Shown piece after piece: positions 51,688 through 60,000 of a DNA stretch of 60,000 nucleotides (position 1 is the first letter of the stretch; every line of letters starts with the position of its first letter). Location of the stretch: the NCBI GenBank assembly GCA_903813345.2, contig CAIIXF020000009.1, forward strand, positions 19,495,759 to 19,555,758, in the 5' to 3' direction. Under the pieces are notes generated by a model. The model saw only the letters and a list, made by a program, of their open reading frames with translations. It had not been told where the DNA came from and made no database searches. Made by a program: the position numbers and the translations under genes. Origin of the DNA: Owenia fusiformis. Its lineage: Eukaryota > Annelida > Polychaeta > Sabellida > Oweniidae.

Positions 51688-52442
51688 CAGTTTTCTGTAC
51701 GGTGACGAAAATTAACTGAGTTGAAGCAAAATATATAATGAAAAACTATCAATTAGATGAAAATAAATACGATGTCGTCTGAGAGTATGGATTATTTTTA
51801 TGAGAATATGTATTTGTTATCTACACATTTTAGAACAGATGAATATTTGCATATAATCATTCAGTGTATTTATTTAAAAAAGATCAGATCTTTACGATGA
51901 CGCATCTGCTGTACGGTGACGATTCCTTATACAACATTTATACGAGGGATACTTGATTAGATCAACATTTGAACTTCCACACAACTTATGCGATTTGAAG
52001 TAATAAATAATGAATTATTTATATTACTTCTGATAAATTATAATGATTCGTCACCGTACAGCTGATGCGTCACCGTACAAATTTGATCTTTTTAAAATAT
52101 ACATAATGAATGGTTGTTTGCTGAATCTTTGCCAACAAATACATATTCTCATAAAAATAATCCATAATCTCAGACGGCAGGGAAAATAATAACCAAACGA
52201 AATATAAAAAACCAACTTTTTTTTCACTTGGGTCGATTATGTGGGCCGATTCACTCAGAAAAAATCCGAACAGTGCTCATAAAACGTTTATCATAATTAG
52301 AAAGTTAAAACCATTTCTAAGAGAATGCTGTTTTTATTTCACATGAAATCGTAATAGTTTTCATTAACTAAATTAATTTTTTAAACCCTTGTCATAGTTT
52401 TTGCTTCAAAGGAGTTAATTTGCGTCACCGTACAGAAAACTG
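51688..52442. mobile_element. 755-bp foldback element with TGTACGGTGACG motifs
   Basis: The ends CAGTTTTCTGTACGGTGACG and the inverse match. The motif TGTACGGTGACG occurs at both termini and again, in both orientations, around the centre (about 51910 and 52055-52075). Interior arms pair over blocks such as GAGAATATGTATTTGTT and its inverse. Confidence 0.78.
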
Positions 52443-53339
52443 AACTAGACCAAAGATGATCATGTATCAAATAAATCAAAAATGCCTTATGTTCAAGAGA
52501 GCTGATATTGTGTCTAATATACATGTATCATTCACACAAACATGTAGCTAGGCAAGGTGTGTCCGATTCAAGCCAATCCAAATATGCTGAATGGCTGTGA
52601 AGGTGACTCTACAGACTGAAATTGATACTTTGACTACTTGTCCCTTGCAAAAGGTTTCGTTGAAAATATGTTATTTTAGTGATTTCGTATCTTTTATGTG
52701 ATTTCATAGAAAATATTTTGCAATGTGTGATTAGAATTTAAACCAAAGGCACAATGCAATTGTGGCTAATCCATTCCACTCAGGCATTGTTTTGTGTATC
52801 TCGTGCAAAAGTTTGAAACAACACCCCAGAAGAATGATAATCAGTCCATAATGCACTGAATCCAGGTCTTAAACAATTAGTGATAAAGGAATTGACAAAT
52901 ATTTGAAAATTACCTCCTGTTCAAGTTCCAATCATTTTTATAGATTATATTGATAGATTTAATATCACTGAGTATGGTATTGCTTGTTGAGGATCACACA
53001 ACATTACCGTTTATCATTTATTTGAGATTTAAGCAGGGGTCCATTTTTTAAGAAATAATCGTTTTAAATTCTTCTTCTTCTTAGTCCTTTTCAGTGTTCC
53101 TTATAAGGTGTTCCGGGATCACTTTGGCATTATTATGCTGCCTTTGATCACTTGTTGCTGTTTTTAAAACTCATGTACTAAAAATATCACTTGTACTTTT
53201 CACTTGTGCTTATTTTACTTCTGTTGGGAGAGAGAGCGCTAAAACTTGTTATCTAACGTAGTCTAAAATGCAAGTGTTTTTCCATTAAAATGAGATGTTA
53301 AAATAGAGTCACTATCTCACTCGAGTTAAAAATAAGTTA
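52443..53339. other. Gene-free stretch; its right part is probably the 3' tail of the adjacent retrotransposon
   Basis: No gene is seen. The part next to 53340 would be the 3' untranslated region of the minus-strand non-LTR element, but its end could not be located. Confidence 0.4.
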
Positions 53340-53922
53340 TTAAAATCTCTTGGATTTCTGTATAAATGCCTGCAGGCATTTCATAATTTCTTTATTTAAC
53401 TTATGGTCCAGGCTTGTGTTGAGTCCTGTGATTGTTTGTAGGTCCAGAGCTGGATTGTATTTAGCTCCTAGTAGTATCTGTTGCACTTTGGCCAATAGAA
53501 TCTCCCTCTCTTCCTGGAACTTAGAGCAAGCAAAGATGTAATGTTCAACTGTCTCTGGTATGTTACAGTGGTCACAGTTGGGAGATAAAATATCGGGGTT
53601 AATTCTATGGTAATGGCCATGTAAACGGGTGTGCCCAGAAATAATTTGGTTACATATATTTCTATAATACCTAGTTCCTGTTTTTACAATTGGACTTTTC
53701 AATTTAACCTTAGGAATTAATTCCTGAACAAAGTTCACCTTGGTGGAGTTGTTATACCTATTTTGCCATTTCTCTAAAGCGTTACATTTGATATTATTAT
53801 AAGCTACAGACTTAGATGTTTTACAGTCAGTGAGAGATTTGGCTGCCAATGCTGCTTTCTTGGCAGTTTTATCCGCAACTTCATTCCCTTCTGTCCCTTG
53901 GTGACCTGGGACCCAATAGACT
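53340..53922 (-). pseudogene. 5'-truncated non-LTR retrotransposon: RNase H end and C-terminal zinc-knuckle region
   Basis: An open frame of about 194 codons begins with the last RNase H1 motif (P-G-H-Q-G-T-E-G-N-E-V-A-D-K) and ends with a C-x2-C-x8-H-x4-C knuckle (C-D-H-C ... H-Y-I-F-A-C), the usual C-terminal region of LINE-type ORF2 proteins with an RNase H domain. An in-frame stop lies right at the truncation point (53923) and nothing homologous was seen upstream, so it is a dead-on-arrival 5'-truncated copy whose remaining frame is intact, indicating a fairly recent insertion. Confidence 0.82.
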
Positions 53923-54439
53923 TAAAAGATTTCTTGTGAATAGATAATAAATAAGTACAAAAAGCATGAATTATTATATATCAAGAGCATAGTGTAAAAT
54001 TTCAACTGAAAAATTAGATCAAAATGGAATCCATGTTCACAGTGGGGGGTATAACTCATCAAACACTGGATAATTTTTTTTAAAGCTTATTGTTACAGCC
54101 TTATGTTTTGAATTTGCTTTTTTAGTTAGGATTATAGCATTGACCATTTATGAATTTTTGAGCACCATACAAAGTTACAGAACTTCATTTATGAACGATT
54201 TCAGCAGGGGTCTATTTTACAAATATTAAATATTTTTCCGGATAGTTCTTAGATGAAAAGCTAGTACATTGTTACGATTAAAGGCCCCATGTAAAGTTTA
54301 AACCACTTTGGCTAATATCGTAGTCTTAACCAATGTTATCAAAGTGTGATATGTGAAACTTTTTTTTTAAATTTCAAAAAGTGGTTTTTGATTGACTTTT
54401 TGTTCCAAAATTTGTGAATTTATTTAAAACCAACTTTTA
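53923..54439. other. Gene-free stretch
   Basis: No gene or repeat structure recognised. Confidence 0.4.
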
Positions 54440-55090
54440 GAGGTCACTCATATCTTCTAATTAGCCAATGCATAGCATTCATCCTCCCATGTTTTTTGCC
54501 GAAAGAATTAAGAAAATCGGTTGATAAACAAGCGAGAAATGAACTTATCAGTGCATGAAAATGGTTCTGAGAAAAATGCATTTCAAAATTTTAGTTCTCA
54601 TAGAAACCAATGGTACAATGATATCTAAAACATAATTTATTCTTCCTTTTAACCTGGTTAGACAATCAACATTGGTTTTTTATGAAAGTCTAGCATATTT
54701 AGAAAAGATTGACATCGAAAAAAAAATTCAATTTTTTTTAAAAAGTTTTTGGTACCTTAGTGACATCACTAATGTTTCAAAATATTTTTGATAAGCTAAA
54801 ACATTGAAGTGGCCCATTAAATATGACATTTTATTATTGAAACAGTGTGTCTTTTGTTCAATCTTTGCATTTGTGTTAAAAATATTATCTTTTTTGAAAT
54901 GTATTAAGAAATATTTGATGATTAAGAAATTTCAACTTTTTTTGAAAAATGGCGGGAAATTTGAATATTTGAGAAATGAAATGCTCACAACTTTTTTTTC
55001 AAAATTTTTTTTTGGTTCAAAAATCTCTAAAATCACTTTTTAAGTCCTGACAAATAGTAAATGAATGATAAAAAAATATTTTCAAACTTT
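54440..55090 (-). repeat. Dispersed repeat, inverted copy of Polinton left-arm segment 8400-9300
   Basis: Blocks in reverse complement of 8400-9300 appear in order: GCATTCATCCTCCCATG, GTTCTCATAGAAACCAATGG, TTAGACAATCAACATTGG, GATAAGCTAAAACATTGAAG and GGCGGGAAATTTG. Confidence 0.75.
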
Positions 55091-55439
55091 AGACGGGGAC
55101 TTTAAAATACATCATTGAGGTGTATAAATCATGAAAACAGGTTTCATACTGATGTCTACAACCTAATTCGTATAATGCCATGTCACAAATGGGGGAGGGG
55201 ACATTGACCTCCATTTGGGGATCTTTATTACTTATATGATTTCAATATTACAGTAATGTCGGTATCATTATAAACAGGCATTAAATAAGAGTAGACTATT
55301 ATAAATAATACGTTGACAGCAAGAAGATTTATACAATTTAAACTGTAAAATGAGATAAAAACAAAAAATCACAATGATTGGTGTAACCAATCAATTTTTT
55401 ACTTTATAAGCTTAGTATCATGTCCTAACGATTTAAATT

Positions 55440-56060
55440 AATTTCAAGTAGTTATCCCATTGAATGAAGTTCGGAGGGATATAGGGAACGGGCCTCCGTC
55501 CGTCCATCCGTCTGTCCGTCCATAGGTAAGTCCGTTCGGGCAATAACTCTAATACCGTTGGCCTGATTTTGTTCATATTTTGTACACATATACCCTATGG
55601 GGGTAGCAGTTCTGCTCGAAAGCCGATTTTCAAAATGGCCACTTATTTAAAAATAGCGGCCATTTTAGTGCTGATTTTACAGTAATTTAGGTTCAATATG
55701 TAAAACTGTAACAGCAATATCTTTTAAATGAAACAATTGTATAGGACATTAATTAAGCTAGAAATGTAGATATTAAAGAAGCACATGGCAGCCATCTTGA
55801 AAAATGGTGGCCTTTACTTGTTATTTAACGATTTTTGCTGTAACTCGAAAAGTAGTGGGGTGATTTCGTTCATATCTGGTATGTGAATACTAATAAGCAT
55901 GGCACACTGTCTAATGACACTTTTGGTAGAAGGCGGCCATTTTAAACGTAGCCGCCATTTTAACGTATTTTACTATAGCTCGAAAAGTTGTGGAGCGATT
56001 TTGATCATCTCTGGTATGTGATTACTATAAACATGGCACACTGAATTTTTTGAATATCTT
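55440..56060. repeat. TCCG-rich and direct-repeat region
   Basis: A TCCGTCCGTCCATCCGTC-type tract at 55494-55540 is followed by two related segments (about 55830-55920 and 55970-56045), each with ACTATAGCTCGAAAAGT- or TAACTCGAAAAGT-like text, a TCTGGTATGTGA word and CATGGCACACTG. TCCG-rich repeats of this kind are widespread in invertebrate genomes. Confidence 0.65.
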
Positions 56061-56559
56061 AAAGTGCTTCAGATTTTCATTTATTGAAGATTTAATTCAA
56101 GATTAATTCAAAAAGATGAATATATTGTGGATAGTTCTCCGATCAATTACTATTATTACCACCTTGCGGGGCATGTTTTAGTGCTAGTTTAGGGGGCATT
56201 TATGTTACTATATCGACCTGAGCAATAATTCTAACAAACGTCATTTCTGCGGGCAATCTTAAACAAATACTGGATGATCAGGAGCTGGATATGGCAGAAT
56301 ACCTATTCGAGAAAACAATATTGGGTAAACGCTTTTCTATTACTATAAAGTTATTTGCTTGTAGAGATGCTTGTAGAGCCCGTATCGCAAAAATCATATA
56401 TCCTTTCACCCCACATCATATCATATGCTTTATTGATGTTAAAATCCATTTTTATAAATAGTGGGAATAAATTCCTAACTCATCTTAGATTATTATTTAA
56501 ATGCAATATTATATGCTATCAAATGCTTTTTCCAAGGTTTTAAAATGTAAACAGTGCTT

Positions 56560-58470
56560 AGTTTCAGTGCTCAAAAGGTGAAAACGTATGTAGGAATATA
56601 GGCAGAAACAATTTGCAGATCAACGAAAGTGTAAACAGATAAAATCAATATATCATGATACTGTAATGACCTTTCCAAAAGCCGATTCATAAGTGGAAAA
56701 TTCGTTGTTAACTTCAAAAGTGTCAATATCTAATATTTTTCAGTATTACGGACCTCTGTTAAACCACTCAATGATAGGTAAACGGTAATGTTGACAGGTC
56801 CTCAACGCGTGAAACGTATGTAGGAATATATGTTTTATCATTTAAACATATCATTAACAATTGGCCGATCAACGAAAAACAAGATGATGTTAAAAGGAAA
56901 GTGAAATAAATGGAACCATTATTTTTTATCATTTTGAATGCAAAATTTAGTCAAACAGAGGATCTTAGTTTCAATTAAACAAATAAAATCAATATGGAAT
57001 ACTAATATTAATAACCTTTCCAAAAAAACTTCAAAAATATCAAAATCTAATATTTTTTGTGAACCCCTGTTAAACCCCTCAATAATTAATAAATAAGTTT
57101 ATTGGTCTCTTGAACATCTAATGTACATCGAGATAAAATCAATATGTTATACTAGTAAACTTTCCAAAAGCCAATTAATGACTAGATAATCTGTTGTAAA
57201 CTTCAAAACTATCAAAATCTAATATTTTTGTTGACCCCTCCCTCGTGAACCCCACAATTATAAGTAAACGGTAAAGTTCTCAACAGGTGAAAATGTATGT
57301 GATAATAAATGTTTTATCATTTACACATATCATTTAACAATTGGCGGATCAACAAAAACAAGATGATGTTAAAAGAAAAGTGAAATAAATGGAACCATTA
57401 TTTTTTATCATTTTGAATGCAAAATTTAGTCAAACAGAGGATCTTAGTTTCAATTAAACAAATAAAATCAATATGGAATACTAATATTAATAACCTTTCC
57501 AAAAAAACTTCAAAAATATCAAAATCTAATATTTTTTGTGAACCCCTGTTAAACCCCTCAATAATTAATAAATAAGTTTATTGGTCTCTTGAACATCTAA
57601 TGTACATCGAGATAAAATCAATATGTTATACTAGTAAACTTTCCAAAAGCCAATTAATGACTAGATAATCTGTTGTAAACTTCAAAACTATCAAAATCTA
57701 ATATTTTTGTTGACCCCTCCCTCGTGAACCCCACAATTATAAGTAAACGGTAAAGTTCTCAACAGGTGAAAATGTATGTGATAATAAATGTGAACAAGAA
57801 AGTGAACAAAATGGAACAATTATTTCTAATCATTTTTAATGCAAAATATAATCAGACAGACAATCTTATTTTCAATTAAACAGATAAAATCAATAGGTCG
57901 TGCTAATAACCTTCTCAAAAACCGATTCATGAGTGGATAATCCTTTGTAAACTCCAAAAATACCAGAATCTAATATTTCTATTTTTTGTGGACCCCTGTT
58001 AAACCCCTCAATAATAAGTAAATGGTAATGTTGACAAGTGCTCAACATGTGAAAAGGTATGTAGGAATATATGTTTTATCATTTAAACATATCAAAACAA
58101 TTGGCGGATCAACAAAAACAAGATGATGTTAAAAGAAAGTGAACTAAATGGAACAATTAATTTTAATCATTTTAAATGCAAAATATAGTCAGACAGGTGA
58201 TCTTATTTTCAATTAAACAGATAAAATCAATATGTCATGCTTATAACCTTCCCAAAAAACGATTCATAAGTAGATAATCTGTTGTAAACTTCAAAAATTT
58301 CAAAATCTAATATTTTTTATTTTTTGTGGACCCCTGTTAAACCCATCAATAATAAGTAAATGGTAATGTTGACAAGTGCTCAACAAGTGAAAACGTATAC
58401 AGGAATATGTGTTTTATCATTCAAACTCATCAAAACGATTGGAGGATGAACAGGAGGAAACAGCTTAATT
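56560..58470. repeat. Complex tandem array with a 479-bp near-identical duplication
   Basis: Words such as GATAAAATCAATATG, AGATGATGTTAAAAG and GACCCCTGTTAAACC recur through the region. The stretch around 56850-57310 is repeated almost exactly at about 57330-57790 (AGATGATG at 56882 and 57361, offset 479), while further units to 58470 are more diverged. No coding content. Confidence 0.82.
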
Positions 58471-59440
58471 AAGGCTTATCTGAGAAATTCCATTATCACT
58501 AAATATACATTATGTAACTCAAGAGATATTGGGTCAAATACACCAGAGAATAGCAAGGAAACACACACAAATAGAGAAATCTAAATTTTGTGAATTATTT
58601 CAAATATAATTTATTTTTAATAAGTATGTCAACTACAATACAAAACAATAATGATTTGATGAACACAATGATAGATAAAAGAAGGCACCACACTATTGTA
58701 TGTTTCATGAGAAAAAGAACAATGCAAATATTCAATTGATTTGTACTAAGTACAGTTAATAGAACATGCAAGTCTAAAGGACATCAGAACAATGCAAGTG
58801 AAAGCAAAGAAATGATGGCCTTTTCTATCAACTTTTATAAAATTGATATACATATATATTGCAATAGATTTATCATGAATGACTGACTGGATGTTGCTAT
58901 ATTAGGGAAGTTAAGCTGCACATTTTTATGAGAATATGTATGTATAAATGATTGTGTAGAATTGAGGTTATCTAGGGATTACTTCTTTCCTTGGTAGTAC
59001 ATGTACTTGTAATTACTTGCCTTAATAAAGTAAAGGTACAAGGAAAATTGTTGTAATAAGATCACTTGAAAATTGAGAGGACAGTTTTCACTTATGATCA
59101 AAATATTACATGTTCACCACGACAAATTTTCTTAAAAATGTGTAGCTTGAAACTCCCTATTATGTACATTTGCACATGAAAATGTCATATTATCTGTATA
59201 TTAATTTATCTTATTGCAAATTAAACTATAGTGCACCATCATGAATAATTATTTATATGTACAGGTCATTTCATTAATTGCACCATTTATTAAAAATTAT
59301 TTTGATTTTTAAAAACATATATACAATATGAGCAAAACACAAACAACATATTTACATTTTAACATTGACTTAGACATGTATCGTATTGCAAGAGACCAAT
59401 GACATTCAAATGGTCCCATTTATAACTTCAATATGACAAC
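58471..59440. other. Gene-free AT-rich stretch
   Basis: Nothing recognised. Confidence 0.4.
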
Positions 59441-60000
59441 AATAGTAGTGGCAAATTGTTGCACATTATTTCATTTCTACTTTGATCTTTAAAGAATAAT
59501 GCTTCCATGACAACATGACATGACAACAATGGTAGTGGCAAATTGTTGCACATTATTTCGTTTCTTCTTTGATCTTTTAAAGAATAATGCTTCCATGACA
59601 ACATGACATGACAACAATGGTAGTGGCAAATTGTTGCACATTATTTCATTTCTACTTTGATCTTTAAAGAATAATGCTTCCATGACAACATGACATGACA
59701 ACAATGATAGTGGCAAATTGTTGCACATTATTTCATTTCTACTTTGATCTTTAAAGAATAATGCTTCCATGACAACATGACATGACAACAATGGTAGTGG
59801 CAAATTGTTGCACATTATTTCATTTCTACTTTGATCTTTAAAGAATAATGCTTCCATGACAACATGACATGACAACAATGATAGTGGCAAATTGTTGCAC
59901 ATTATTTCATTTCTACTTTGATCTTTAAAGAATAATGCTTCCATGACAACATGACATGACAACAATGGTAGTGGCAAATTGTTGCACATTATTTCATTTC
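59440..60000. repeat. 87-bp minisatellite, about 6.4 copies, running off the window
   Basis: GTGGCAAATTGTTGCAC starts at 59448, 59535, 59623, 59710, 59797, 59884 and 59971, giving a period of 87 (one 88-bp unit). Copies alternate between AATGGTAG and AATGATAG variants. Because 87 is a multiple of three, a 29-residue periodic open frame exists on the minus strand; I treat it as non-coding. Confidence 0.92.

Noticed and set aside
59489-59989. A 166-codon minus-strand frame made of 29-residue repeats
   Set aside because: The frame stays open only because the 87-bp unit is divisible by three. It has no domain and it runs through a minisatellite that leaves the window.

Overview
The window looks like nuclear DNA of an invertebrate animal, probably marine; the phylum cannot be settled from sequence alone. 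Evidence: AT-rich DNA, long intergenic stretches, spliceosomal GT-AG introns of phase 1, a secreted multi-exon C-type-lectin-like gene, a Polinton/Maverick element, mariner, MITE and non-LTR retrotransposon remnants, and TTAGGG-like tracts. Nothing bacterial was seen.

Layout. 1-3443: AT-rich DNA with a decayed non-LTR reverse transcriptase on the minus strand (about 2207-2950) and one copy of a dispersed repeat shared with 28.8-29.0 kb. 3444-19887: a three-level nest. The outer layer is a roughly 2.1-kb TA-flanked foldback element. A complete 14.3-kb Polinton (3578-17884) sits in its left arm, with AG...CT ends and a perfect 6-bp target duplication CCATTT. A 620-bp MITE (18335-18954) sits further along the same arm. 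The Polinton has an intact cluster of eight plus-strand genes (11726-17012): an unknown ORF, penton-like protein, basic protein, major capsid protein, adenain-like protease, integrase with chromodomain, packaging ATPase and two small proteins. Its DNA polymerase B survives only as a C-terminal stub on the minus strand (17153-17585). Its left 8 kb holds only satellite-type repeats. 20-33 kb: mobile-element debris (MITE family, deleted mariner, CATGCAA-type inverted satellites) with no convincing host gene.

33468-47854: one large plus-strand gene, reconstructed here as 25 exons and about 1,964 codons with all introns in phase 1. It encodes a signal peptide, an array of compact C-type-lectin-like domains (CTLDs) in strict A-B alternation, and a Ser/Lys/Glu-rich tail of about 390 residues. 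The tail is full of S-x-E motifs and carries an RRRKR cleavage-type site. The array starts with a C-terminal half of a B domain and ends with an N-terminal half, so it is circularly permuted relative to whole domains. This gene is the strongest candidate for something undescribed: a secreted, probably heavily phosphorylated, matrix, mucus or adhesive protein.

48-60 kb: AT-rich intergenic DNA with two inverted-repeat elements, a 5'-truncated non-LTR retrotransposon (53340-53922), a repeat copy shared with the Polinton's left arm, a complex tandem array (56.6-58.5 kb) and an 87-bp minisatellite running off the right edge.
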